Shown in pieces: positions 24,340 to 32,650 of a stretch of 64,000 nt of DNA. The translations under genes and the position numbers were made by a program. The first letter of the stretch is position 1, and every line of letters starts with the position of its first letter. Source of the DNA: Streptomyces griseoruber (GTDB lineage Bacteria > Actinomycetota > Actinomycetes > Streptomycetales > Streptomycetaceae); assembly GCF_001514205.1 (NCBI RefSeq), contig NZ_KQ948765.1, forward strand, positions 63,862 to 127,861, written 5' to 3'. Below the pieces are notes generated by a model. It was not told the DNA's origin. It worked only from the letters and a program-made list of their open reading frames with translations, and ran no database searches.

Positions 24340-25827
24340 TCAGGCGAGGAACGTCTTGAGTTCATCGACGAGCTTGCGGATGTGGCCGGAGATCACCGGT
24401 GTGCCCTGGTCCTTGAAGCGCTCCCGGAACCAGGGGTTGACGCTGCCGCGCCCGGAGCTGGTCACGGAGCCGACGGGGATGAACTTGACCCCGGAGCGGT
24501 GCAGGGCGGCCATGCTGTCGAACAGCGGCTGGTGGTGCCATTCGTAGAAGTCGGAGATCCACACCACGACGGTGTTGCGCGGCTCGGCGATCTTCGGCTG
24601 GGCCAGGGCCATCGCGACCGTGCCGTCGGTGCCGCCGCCGAGCTGGGTGCGCAGCAGGGTCTCGAAGGGGTCGTGCACCCAGGGGGTGAGGTCGACCGCC
24701 CGGGTGTCGTACGCGACGAGGTGGACGTCCACCCTCGGCAGTCCGGCGAAGATCGACGCCAGGATGGTGCAGTTGACCATCGAGTCGACCATCGAGCCCG
24801 ACTGGTCGACGACCACGATGAGCCGCTGGGGTGTCGTCTTGCGGGCGGTGTGCCGGTAGTAGAGGCGGTCGACGTAGAGCCGCTCCTCCTCGGGGCTGTA
24901 GTTGGTGAGGTTCTTCCAGATGGTGCGGTCGAGGTCGAGGTTGCGGAAGACGCGCTTCGGCGGGATCGAGCGGTCGATCGCGCCGACGGTGGCCTTCTCG
25001 ACCTGGGTGCGCAGGACGTCCGCGACCTCGTCGACGAAGCGGCGGATCAGCGACTTCGCGTTGGCGAGGGCCACACCCGAGAGGTTGTTCTTGTCGCGCA
25101 GCAGCTGCTCGATGAGGGACATGCTCGGGGTGAGACGGGCGGCGAGCGCGGGGTCGGCGAGCACCTCGCGCAGCCGCATACGGCGGACGAGGTCGCCCTC
25201 CAGGGCGCCCAGTTCGGGTCCGATCGCCGGGATGAGGTTGCCCAGGTCGGGGGTGGCGCGGTGGCCGCCGGTCCCGGTGGGGCTCACGCCCCGGCCCGCG
25301 CCGCGCCCGCCGCGCAGGTCGCCGGGTGAGCAGCCCAGGGCGCGCTCCAGCCAGCCGGCGTCGGACTGCCACCGGGAGAGCTGCCCGGCGCTGACGGCTC
25401 CGCTGCCGGTGGCGAACACGTTGAGCAGCACCTTGGACACCAGGGCCGCGCGGCGCACCTCCGCGGCACCGTCCCGCAGGTCGTCGTCGGTGTCGGCGTC
25501 GTCGGTCACCATCAGCCCGTCGAACGCGTCCGCCAGGTGGGGATGGCGCTGCACGATCGAGTCGACGGAGGCCTGCGGGTCCAGCAGGGCGGGCGGGAGG
25601 CCGATGTCCTCGACGACGGCGAGGCTCGCCGACTCCAGGGCGGCCTGCTCCTCGGGGTCGAAGAGCCGGGCGAGGAGCCGCCAGTACAGCACCTGCCGAC
25701 GGTTGTCGTGCGGGGCGGGCTCGGGCACCGGGGCGGCCGTCGTGGTGGCCGCGGCCGGGGTGGCGCCCGGTTCGGATGCCGGGGTGGTCGTCGGGGCGGT
25801 CGTCGCCCCGGATGTCCGCTCGGTCAT
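24340..25827 (-). CDS. VWA domain protein, MoxR partner
   Basis: A 495-aa protein whose ATG overlaps the SWIM stop by ATGA. The N-terminal 35 residues are Thr/Pro/Ala-rich. A helical domain (about 40-330) includes a Gly-rich loop near 175-190. The C-terminal VWA domain (about 335-490) has a complete MIDAS: DQSGSM (D341, S343, S345), then GGGTDG for the threonine, and WISDFYEWH for the last Asp. Such proteins pair with MoxR ATPases and bind clients through the metal site. It precedes the AAA gene by 28 bases. Cytosolic location is likely as no signal peptide is seen. Confidence 0.92.
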   Translation of the reverse strand: MTERTSGATTAPTTTPASEPGATPAAATTTAAPVPEPAPHDNRRQVLYWRLLARLFDPEEQAALESASLAVVEDIGLPPALLDPQASVDSIVQRHPHLADAFDGLMVTDDADTDDDLRDGAAEVRRAALVSKVLLNVFATGSGAVSAGQLSRWQSDAGWLERALGCSPGDLRGGRGAGRGVSPTGTGGHRATPDLGNLIPAIGPELGALEGDLVRRMRLREVLADPALAARLTPSMSLIEQLLRDKNNLSGVALANAKSLIRRFVDEVADVLRTQVEKATVGAIDRSIPPKRVFRNLDLDRTIWKNLTNYSPEEERLYVDRLYYRHTARKTTPQRLIVVVDQSGSMVDSMVNCTILASIFAGLPRVDVHLVAYDTRAVDLTPWVHDPFETLLRTQLGGGTDGTVAMALAQPKIAEPRNTVVVWISDFYEWHHQPLFDSMAALHRSGVKFIPVGSVTSSGRGSVNPWFRERFKDQGTPVISGHIRKLVDELKTFLA

Positions 25828-27791
25828 GTGCGCAGCAGCCTTCCCGCTCGCTCCCGCAGGACGGTCACGGCATCGGTGGCGGCCTTCTCCGCCTTGACGC
25901 CCGTCCTGTCGGTGGTGCCGCCGGCCCAGGCGCCCGCCTGGAGGGCGGCGGTCTTCCTGCGCACGGTGGTCTCGACGGCCAGCGGCTGGAGCCGGAAGGC
26001 GCCGTCGTCCCAGCGGAGCAGACCGATGCAGGCGCCGGAGGCCGCGACGGCCTCGGGGGTCAGCGGGCCCGCGACCGGGATGCGGTCGGAGTCGACCAGG
26101 AGGTCGTCGCCCGCGTGGGTGAGGACGAGGGTGTCGCCGTCCTGCCGGGTGGCGTAGCCCTCCAGGAACACCGGTTCGGCGAGGCGCGCGGGGTGGCGGT
26201 CGAGCGGCGCGGTGACCGCCGCGGTTGCTGTGGGCAGGGCGACGCGGGCGGTGGCGAAGGGGTCCGCCGGTTCGCCCGGGCGGGCCCGGGTGTCGTCCCA
26301 CAGGAGGTCGCCCTCCGCGGTGAGGGGCATGGCGTCCAGGTGCATCGCCCGGCCTTCGCCGAGGGCCCCGAGCAGCGACAGATGCGGCCGCAGGAGCTGC
26401 CAGACGCCGGCCGCGACCACACTGTCCGGCTTGGGCACCGAGACACTCGCGCGGACCAGCCGGGACGGGGTGCCGTCGTCGGGTTCGAACACGGCGTGGA
26501 CCTGCGCCTGGGCGGCGGTCGCGTGTTCGTGCAGGTCGATACCGAGCGGCAGCAGCCGGCCGGTGGCGGTGCCGGTCGTGGGCCGGTCGGCGGCGCCGGG
26601 CCGGGTGAGCAGCAGGGCGCGCGCCCAGAGGTCCCCCCAGCGGCGGGCCGGGATCCGCTCCAGGGCGGATCCGGGGCAGGAGGCGGCGAGTTCGGCGGCG
26701 AACCCGTCGAGCAGGGCGGCGAGCCGGCGCAGTTCGGGCCGGGGCAGCATCGCGGAGACGATCGGGGCGGCGCCGCCGACGAGTTCGTGGTCGATGCCCT
26801 GCCAGCCGGCGCGGGCGAGGTCCGCGAGCCAGGTCCGGGCGGCGGCCAGCAGGTTGGCCTGCTGCGGGTCGTCGGCCGCGGCGGGAGTGTCGTCGGTGCG
26901 GGTGCGGCCGGTGGAGGCGTCGGCGCGGGTGGTGAGCGCGTCGTGGACGGCGCCGAGGAGGGCCGAGCGGGCGGCGGCCAGGGCGAGGAGGTGGTCCTCG
27001 CCCGCGGTTCCCGCGGCGGCCTTCTCGGCGGCCTCGGCGACCCGGGCGGCCAGCGGGCTGCCGGCGACGGCGCGGGCGAGTTCCGCCAGACCGGCGCCCT
27101 GGTCGGACCGGGGCCGCAGCAGTCCGGCGACGAGACACCGGTCGAAGGCGTCGGCCGCGGCCAGGGCCTCCTCCAGCCCGTCCACCGGGGCACCGAGCAC
27201 GCCGGTGGACTCCCCCGCATCCGCGCGCTCCCCCGCGCCGCCCGGGTCCGCGGCCCCCTCGGAGGCGGACGCGCCCGTGTTCTCCGCCCGTGTCGGGGCG
27301 AACCAGTGCATCTCCGGCAACGGGTCCGTGACCGGAGCCTGTTCGAGATAGGCGAGGTGGCGCAGGAACCGGCTGAAGACGGGGGCGGCGGCCGCCTTGC
27401 CGTCCGCCTGCTGCGGGTGGGTGCCGGTCATCGCGGCGGTCAGGGCGGCGGCGTCGGACTCGCCGCCCGTCGGATCGACGCGCAGATAGCGGGCGACGCG
27501 CGGGCCGCCGTACTGGAGGACCGCCTCGGCGACCAGGGCGCGGATGTGGTTGCAGAACGAGCCGCGCGCACCGCCGCAGGGCCGGTTGTTGTTGGTGCTG
27601 CACGCGAAGGCATAGGTCCCGGCCGCGATCGACGAGACGTAGACGCGCTCGATGTCCGAGCCGCTGGAGACGACCCCTTGCAGGCGTCCGTCGGCCAGTT
27701 CGACGAAGGGGACCTTCGCGAGCTTGCGCGGACGGGCGGGCGGCACCACCCGGGCCGTACTCGCCCTTTCCCAGTTCTCCCGGTCCGACAA
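25824..27791 (-). CDS. SWIM zinc finger protein, first gene of the VWA/MoxR operon
   Basis: A 655-aa protein starting at TTG 27791 with AAAGGAG eight bases upstream, a good site that decides this unusual start. Near the N-terminus, C64, C72, C80 and H82 in FACSTNNNRPCGGARGSFCNH (split: FACSTNNNRPC then GGARGSFCNH) fit the SWIM pattern with C-x-H at the end, a zinc site for binding nucleic acid or protein. The rest is an Ala-rich helical region followed by a beta-rich C-terminal half without recognised motifs. Its TGA overlaps the VWA start. The gene order SWIM-VWA-MoxR-DUF5682 suggests one multiprotein machine. The intergenic region upstream also serves the divergent STAND regulator. Confidence 0.88.
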   Translation of the reverse strand: MSDRENWERASTARVVPPARPRKLAKVPFVELADGRLQGVVSSGSDIERVYVSSIAAGTYAFACSTNNNRPCGGARGSFCNHIRALVAEAVLQYGGPRVARYLRVDPTGGESDAAALTAAMTGTHPQQADGKAAAAPVFSRFLRHLAYLEQAPVTDPLPEMHWFAPTRAENTGASASEGAADPGGAGERADAGESTGVLGAPVDGLEEALAAADAFDRCLVAGLLRPRSDQGAGLAELARAVAGSPLAARVAEAAEKAAAGTAGEDHLLALAAARSALLGAVHDALTTRADASTGRTRTDDTPAAADDPQQANLLAAARTWLADLARAGWQGIDHELVGGAAPIVSAMLPRPELRRLAALLDGFAAELAASCPGSALERIPARRWGDLWARALLLTRPGAADRPTTGTATGRLLPLGIDLHEHATAAQAQVHAVFEPDDGTPSRLVRASVSVPKPDSVVAAGVWQLLRPHLSLLGALGEGRAMHLDAMPLTAEGDLLWDDTRARPGEPADPFATARVALPTATAAVTAPLDRHPARLAEPVFLEGYATRQDGDTLVLTHAGDDLLVDSDRIPVAGPLTPEAVAASGACIGLLRWDDGAFRLQPLAVETTVRRKTAALQAGAWAGGTTDRTGVKAEKAATDAVTVLRERAGRLLRT

Positions 27792-28019
27792 CGCACCATC
27801 TCCTTTGCGGCACACGGCTGCACACGCCGAAGCGGCGCAGCACGGGGGATTCGCCGCACCCGAGCGGCGCGACACCAATGACGTTATCGGCGACCACTGA
27901 CAATGCGTCCGACCTGCGCAGACGATGCCCGGTGACGCGTGGGGAGGGCCTCGTCCGGAGCGCGGAGCGGACGCTGTCCGGATCCCGGTCGGGATCGCAC
28001 CGCAAACGTCCCGCTCTCC

Positions 28020-28025
28020 TAGAAT
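28020..28025 (+). promoter_or_regulatory. -10-like element before the STAND regulator
   Basis: TAGAAT fits the housekeeping -10 consensus TANNNT and lies 55 bases before the TTG start at 28081. No good -35 is seen 17 bases upstream. The 289-bp gap from 27792 holds both divergent promoters; TAACGT on the minus strand (near 27883) is a candidate for the operon. Confidence 0.35.
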
Positions 28026-28080
28026 CCGGTGGATCACGGTCGGTGTCGCGGGCGGCCCGGCAGGGGCGGAAGGGGCGGGA

Positions 28081-30336
28081 TTGAGCGGGGAGGGAGCGGC
28101 GTTCGGGCCGCTGCTGCGGGAGTTGAGGCTGGCCGCGTCGCAGACGATCGAGGGGCTGGCGGAGGCGTCGGGCGTCAGTGTGCGGGGCATCGGCGACCTG
28201 GAGCGGGGGCGCCGGGCGGCTCCGCAGCGGCGGACGGTCGCGGCGCTCGCGGACGGTCTGGGGCTGGACGAGGCGCTGCGGGAGCGGCTGCTCGCGGCCG
28301 CCCGGGCGGGGCGCGCGCCGGGATACAGCCCGGTGGGCGTACAGGCGTTCCCCCGCGGCATCGACGACTTCGTGGGCCGGGAGCCGCAGTTGACGCGGCT
28401 CGCCGAGCTGGCCGGGCGGCAGGACGTCGCACAGCCGGTGGTGGTGGCGGTGTCCGGGCCGCCGGGCGCGGGCAAGACGACGCTCGCCCTGCACGCCGCC
28501 CGCGCGCTCGCCGACCGGTTCCCCGACGGGCAGTTGGTGGTCGACCTGTGCGGCACCGACGACGAGCCGCCCGGCCCCGCGGAGCTGGTGCTCCGGGTGC
28601 TCAAGGCGCTCCAGGTGGCCGACCGGGAGCTCGCCCAGGCCGGTCCGCAGGGCCATCCGGCGCTGTACCGGCGGGTGCTGGCGGAGCGGCGCTGTCTGCT
28701 GGTGCTGGACGACGCGCGGGACGAGGCCCAGGTACGGCCGCTGCTGCCGGCCGCCGGCGCGGCCATGGTGGTCGTGACGAGCCGGCGCATGCTGACCGGG
28801 CTGGACAGTGTGCACCGGCTGCCGCTCGGGGAGCTGAGCCCGGCGGAGGCCGCCGCGTTCCTCACCGCCCTGGTCGGCGCCGAGCGGGCGGCGGCCGATC
28901 CGGACGCCGTCGCCGATGTCGCCGGCCGCTGCGGACATCTGCCGCTGGCCCTGCGGGTGGCGGGCAACTGGCTGGCCACCCGCACCGGCTGGACGGTACG
29001 CCGGCTCGCCGACCGGCTGGCCGCCGAGGACCGGCGCCTGGACGCCCTGTCCGCCGGGGACCTGCGCGTCGCCGCCGCCTTCGACCTGTCGTACCGTCAG
29101 CTCACCCCCGCGGCCGCCCGGTTGTTCCGGCGGCTCGCGCTGCTCCCTGGCCCGGACACGGGAGCGGCCGGGGCCGCCCGGCTGACGGGGCAGGCGCTGT
29201 TCGACGCCGAGGACACTCTGGAGGAGCTGGTCGAGACCGGGCTGCTCGGGGCGTACGGCGAGCGGTACCGGCTGCACGACCTGCTGCGGCTGTACGCGCG
29301 TACCCGGCTGGCGGCGGAGGAGAGCGCACCGGACGCCGTACGCGCGCGTGAGGCGCTGTACGACTGGCTGCTGGGGACCACGGTCGTGGCCGGGCGCTGG
29401 TTCGAGCCGGACCACGGTGCGCCGCCCGCCGACTTCGACGGGGCGGTCGATCTGTCGAGCGCGGAGCGGGCGCGGGCCTGGTTGCAGGCCGAGGGCGCGA
29501 ACTGGCTGGCGGCCCTGCGCGCGGCGGCGGCCGGCGGGGCGCACCTGACCGTGGTGGAGGTGGCGGAGGCACTGCACTGGTTCTCCGACCAGTGGATCTT
29601 CTGGGGGCACTGGCCGGAGGTCTTCGGCACGGCCGCCCGCAGTGCGCGCGAGCTGGGCGATCCGGTGCTGGAGGCGACGCATCTCAACTACCACGCGTGG
29701 GCGCTGCTCACCTGCGAGGGACGTCCGCACGACAGCCTGGAGCGCTCCGTGGAGGCGCTCGGGGCCGCGCGGCGGGCCGGTGACGTACCGCAGGAGGCGT
29801 GGGCGCACGTCTATCAGGGGCTGGCGTTCCGGCGGCTGGAGGACCATGCCCCGGCCGCCGGGCACATGCACCGCGCGGTCACGCTGTTCGAGGCCGCGGG
29901 CGATCTGCACGGCAGCCTCCAGGCCCGGCACGGGCGCGCCCTGATCCTGATGGGCTCGGGACGGCCCGAGGAGGCCCTGGTGGTGTACGAGGAGACGCTG
30001 GCGTTCCTGGAGCGGGTCCAGGACCGGCTGGCGCCGCACATCGCCGAGTTCGGCCGGGGCGGCATGCACTCGGGCATGGGATCCAGCCTCGCCCTGCTGG
30101 AGCGCTGGACGGAGGCGGTCGAGCACCATCGTGCCGCCATGGCGATCTGGCGGGGCAACGGCAACACGGCCATGGAGAGCCGCCAGCTCGTCCACCTGGG
30201 CCACGCCCTGTCGTCCGCAGGGCGGCGGGACGAGGCCCGGGAGGCCTTCGCCCGCTGTGTCTCCCTCGGCCCGGACGCCGACCCGCAGCGCGTCACGGCG
30301 GCCCGCGACGCCCTCGCCCGCCTCGGCACACCCTAG
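28081..30336 (+). CDS. XRE helix-turn-helix / NB-ARC (STAND) / TPR regulator
   Basis: A 751-aa protein from TTG 28081 with GGAAGGGG upstream. Residues 1-75 are an XRE-type helix-turn-helix (LLRELRLAASQTIEGLAEAS, VRGIGDLERGRR). Residues about 95-350 are an NB-ARC/STAND ATPase with Walker A GPPGAGKTT (about 128-136), Walker B LLVLDDA and the GHLPLALRVAG (GLPLA-like) motif. About 400-750 are TPR repeats (AGDVPQEAWAHVYQGLAF, AGDLHGSLQARHGRALIL). STAND proteins switch by nucleotide exchange on sensing a ligand through the repeats, then act here presumably by DNA binding. It is divergent from the SWIM/VWA/MoxR/DUF5682 operon and may regulate it (inference from position). Confidence 0.9.
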   Translation: MSGEGAAFGPLLRELRLAASQTIEGLAEASGVSVRGIGDLERGRRAAPQRRTVAALADGLGLDEALRERLLAAARAGRAPGYSPVGVQAFPRGIDDFVGREPQLTRLAELAGRQDVAQPVVVAVSGPPGAGKTTLALHAARALADRFPDGQLVVDLCGTDDEPPGPAELVLRVLKALQVADRELAQAGPQGHPALYRRVLAERRCLLVLDDARDEAQVRPLLPAAGAAMVVVTSRRMLTGLDSVHRLPLGELSPAEAAAFLTALVGAERAAADPDAVADVAGRCGHLPLALRVAGNWLATRTGWTVRRLADRLAAEDRRLDALSAGDLRVAAAFDLSYRQLTPAAARLFRRLALLPGPDTGAAGAARLTGQALFDAEDTLEELVETGLLGAYGERYRLHDLLRLYARTRLAAEESAPDAVRAREALYDWLLGTTVVAGRWFEPDHGAPPADFDGAVDLSSAERARAWLQAEGANWLAALRAAAAGGAHLTVVEVAEALHWFSDQWIFWGHWPEVFGTAARSARELGDPVLEATHLNYHAWALLTCEGRPHDSLERSVEALGAARRAGDVPQEAWAHVYQGLAFRRLEDHAPAAGHMHRAVTLFEAAGDLHGSLQARHGRALILMGSGRPEEALVVYEETLAFLERVQDRLAPHIAEFGRGGMHSGMGSSLALLERWTEAVEHHRAAMAIWRGNGNTAMESRQLVHLGHALSSAGRRDEAREAFARCVSLGPDADPQRVTAARDALARLGTP

Positions 30337-30558
30337 GGCGGCACCGGCGGGCGAGGTCCCCGCGCCGTGGCACCATCCTCGCCGCCCCCGCTCCCCCGTG
30401 TCTTGTCCCGCAGCGCACCGGACTGTTCCGTGCGCGCACAGCCGCGGCGGGACGTTTCTGCCTGCTTCGTGCCTGGAGGCGGTCCCGGCCGGCTGCTTGG
30501 CTGGAGGCGGCGGGGGGACCGGGCCGCCGCCGCTGCGCGTTCTCCGGTGCCCCTTAGG

Positions 30559-30590
30559 CACAAACCCCGTACGGCACAAGCCTCGTACGG
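30559..30590 (+). promoter_or_regulatory. Tandem 16-bp direct repeat before the AraC gene
   Basis: CACAAACCCCGTACGG (30559-30574) is followed directly by CACAAGCCTCGTACGG (30575-30590), two differences in sixteen. It ends 17 bases before the GTG start. AraC-family proteins bind tandem direct repeats of about this length, so autoregulation is likely. The rest of the 271-bp gap (30337-30607) shows only GC-rich sequence. Confidence 0.55.
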
Positions 30591-30607
30591 CAGAGAGGGA
30601 GAACCGG

Positions 30608-31564
30608 GTGAGCCTGGTGTGGACGACGGACGCGGTTCCCGAGGGGGAGCGGCTCACGTACTGGCGCGACGCGCTGAGCAGGGCGCTGGTGCCGATGACC
30701 GTCACCGCCCGCGGGGACGGGCCGTTCTCGGGCCGGATCTCCAGCGGACGGCTCGGCTGCCTGTGGATCTCCACCGTCGAGGCGGACCCGCAGCGCGCCA
30801 GCCGTACGCCCGCCCAGATCGCCCGCGCGGCCTCGGACTGCGTGGCCGTCGGGGTCCAGACGGCGGGCACGGCCACGCTCCTCCAGGACGGTCGGCACGC
30901 GCGCGTGGGCGAGGGCGACCTCGTCGTGTACGACACATCGCGCCCGTACGCCCTGGACTATCCGGGGCGGTTCTCGACGCGGGTGCTGCACATGCCCCGG
31001 CGGGCGGTCGGTCTGCCGGAGGAGGATCTGCGGCGGGTCACCGGCACCGCGCTCGCGGGCACGGAAGGGGCCGGTGCGCTGCTGGTGTCCTTCCTGACCG
31101 GACTCGCGGCGTCCCTTCCGACCTGCTCCCCGGCGGTCGCGACCAGGCTGGCGGCCAGTGTGGTGGACCTGTTCGGCACGCTGGTGGACGAGCGGACGAC
31201 CGCCGACGCGCCCGCCCCCGCCGACCCGCACCACCCTCTCGTCCCCCGCATCCGGGACCACATCGACCGGCATCTCGCGGATCCCGGGCTGTCCCCGGCG
31301 AGCGTCGCGGCGGCGCACCACATCTCCGTGCGCTATCTGCACCGGCTGTTCGAGGAGGAGGGCGTCACCGTGGCCCGCCTGATCCGGCGGCTGCGGCTGG
31401 AGCGGTGCGCCCGGGATCTGACCCGGCGGGACCCGGCGGCGCCCACGGTGTCGGCGGTCGCCCAGCGCTGGGGTTTCGCCAACCCGGCCCACTTCAGCAG
31501 GGTGTTCCGGGCGGCCTACGGACGCTCCCCGCGCGACTGGGTGCGCCACGGCACGGTCGGCTGA
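30608..31564 (+). CDS. AraC family transcriptional regulator
   Basis: A 318-aa protein starting at GTG 30608, with GGGAG seven bases upstream. The N-terminal 200 residues resemble the AraC-binding-like domain 2 (VWTTDAVPEGERLTYWRDAL; GEGDLVVYDTSRPYAL, the typical sensing-cupin feature). The C-terminal 100 residues carry two helix-turn-helix units: LSPASVAAAHHISVRYLHRLF and VSAVAQRWGFANPAHFSRVF, ending in the family signature AYGRSPRDW. It probably senses a small molecule and activates nearby or unlinked genes. A tandem repeat just upstream suggests self-control. It is convergent with the small repeat protein, with a hairpin between them. Confidence 0.92.
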   Translation: MSLVWTTDAVPEGERLTYWRDALSRALVPMTVTARGDGPFSGRISSGRLGCLWISTVEADPQRASRTPAQIARAASDCVAVGVQTAGTATLLQDGRHARVGEGDLVVYDTSRPYALDYPGRFSTRVLHMPRRAVGLPEEDLRRVTGTALAGTEGAGALLVSFLTGLAASLPTCSPAVATRLAASVVDLFGTLVDERTTADAPAPADPHHPLVPRIRDHIDRHLADPGLSPASVAAAHHISVRYLHRLFEEEGVTVARLIRRLRLERCARDLTRRDPAAPTVSAVAQRWGFANPAHFSRVFRAAYGRSPRDWVRHGTVG

Positions 31565-31584
31565 GGTCGCGGGGCGGGGGTCGG

Positions 31585-31608
31585 CCGCCCGGGGGGGCCG
31601 CCGGGCGG
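31585..31608. terminator. GC hairpin between convergent genes
   Basis: CCGCCCG (31585-31591) and CGGGCGG (31602-31608) form a 7-bp stem with a ten-base loop between the stops at 31564 and 31609. It could end transcription from either side. Confidence 0.45.
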
Positions 31609-31983
31609 TCATGTCGCCGGACGGTTCGCCCGCCAGGCGCAGAGCACCGCCACTCCGGCGAGTGTGACCGCGGCCGCGCCGAGCGCGCGGCCGCCGCCCG
31701 CACGGGTGCGCCAGGCGAGCACCGCGCCGGTCGACTGGGCGGACAGGACCGAGCCGGCGCTGAGCCAGGAGCCCACGGAGGCGAGGGACGCGGCGGAGCC
31801 GACGGACCCGACGGACAGGAAGCCGCCGACGGAGGCGACGGACAGGGAACTGCCCACGGAGCCGATGGAGAGGAACGAGTCGACCGAGCCGATCGACAGC
31901 GCCGAGTCCTTCGACCACAGCGAACGCCAGGAGCCGTCCGCGCCGGCCCGATTCGTCACCGCTCTCGTCACCGTTCTCGCCAT
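31609..31983 (-). CDS. Small membrane protein with six nonapeptide repeats
   Basis: A 124-aa protein. Residues about 29-82 consist of six tandem nine-residue units of the form S-[IVLA]-[GA]-S-V-x-S-x-x: SIGSVDSFL, SIGSVGSSL, SVASVGGFL, SVGSVGSAA, SLASVGSWL, SAGSVLSAQ. A membrane helix follows (ALGAAAVTLAGVAVLCAW, near residues 100-117) and a short basic end (RANRPAT). There is no cleavable signal. The regular Ser/Gly/Val pattern suggests a beta-solenoid or stacked sheet. I recall similar SILSIGSAGS-type repeats in other actinobacterial proteins of unknown role. The ribosome site before ATG 31983 is weak. Confidence 0.75.
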   Translation of the reverse strand: MARTVTRAVTNRAGADGSWRSLWSKDSALSIGSVDSFLSIGSVGSSLSVASVGGFLSVGSVGSAASLASVGSWLSAGSVLSAQSTGAVLAWRTRAGGGRALGAAAVTLAGVAVLCAWRANRPAT

Positions 31984-32007
31984 GATCCGATCATAGGGCC
32001 GGAGGGG

Positions 32008-32616
32008 TCAGGAGGGCGGCCAGTCGCGGTAGGCGATGCGGGCGAGGTCGTGGACCTCGCCGAGGGTGCCCCATTCGTCGCGGCCCAGCCGGGACAGGGG
32101 CCTCAGCCGCCGTACGTCGGGGTGACCGTCCACGACGACGTCCTCGCGTACGGCGGCGTGCACGACCCGGCCGAGGACCAGGGTGGAGTTGCCGATGCCG
32201 AGGGTGGAGTGCAGCCGGCACTCCAGCGCCACGGGAGAGGCGGCCACCCGGGGCGGCTTCACCCGCAGCGAGGGCTCCCGTTCGATGCCGACGGCGTCGA
32301 ACTCGCCCTCGTCGGCGGGGAAGTCGGTGCCGGTGGCGTTGATCTGCCCGAGGAGCGGCTCGGGCGCGAAGTTGACGACGAACTCGCCGGTGGCCTCGAC
32401 GTTGCGCAGGGAGTCCTTGCGGCCGACGGAGGTGAACTGCACGATCGGCGGGTCGGTGCAGGCGACGGTGAAGAAGGAGTGCGGGGCGAGGTTCGCGGTC
32501 GTGCCGTCGGCGGCGAGGGTGGACACCCAGGCGATCGGACGGGGTACGACGACGGCCGTGAGCAGCCGGTAGAAGGCTCCCGCGCCCAGGGACTCGGGAT
32601 CGAAGTCAACGCGCAT
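32008..32616 (-). CDS. Flavin reductase family protein
   Basis: A 202-aa protein with the flavin reductase-like FMN-binding domain. Signature segments are AFYRLLTAVVVPRPIAWVST near residue 13-32, ANLAPHSFFTVACTDPPIVQF (split as ANLAPHSFF and TDPPIVQF) near 41-62, and RKDSLRNVEATGEFVVN. These are typical of the DIM6/NTAB-like group that binds FMN. It may reduce flavin for a partner oxygenase or act as an oxidoreductase itself. It is the last gene of a three-gene unit: the Lrp gene ends 34 bases upstream and the aminotransferase precedes that. Confidence 0.88.
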   Translation of the reverse strand: MRVDFDPESLGAGAFYRLLTAVVVPRPIAWVSTLAADGTTANLAPHSFFTVACTDPPIVQFTSVGRKDSLRNVEATGEFVVNFAPEPLLGQINATGTDFPADEGEFDAVGIEREPSLRVKPPRVAASPVALECRLHSTLGIGNSTLVLGRVVHAAVREDVVVDGHPDVRRLRPLSRLGRDEWGTLGEVHDLARIAYRDWPPS

Positions 32617-32650
32617 ACCGGCCACCCTACGGCGCCGTCGTCGTCCCAGG

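Noticed and set aside
24340..30936. A continuous minus-strand open frame of about 2200 codons
   Set aside because: Only the first part (VWA, 24340-25827) is coding; the rest is antisense of or out of phase with the SWIM, STAND and AraC genes, an effect of GC-rich codon bias.
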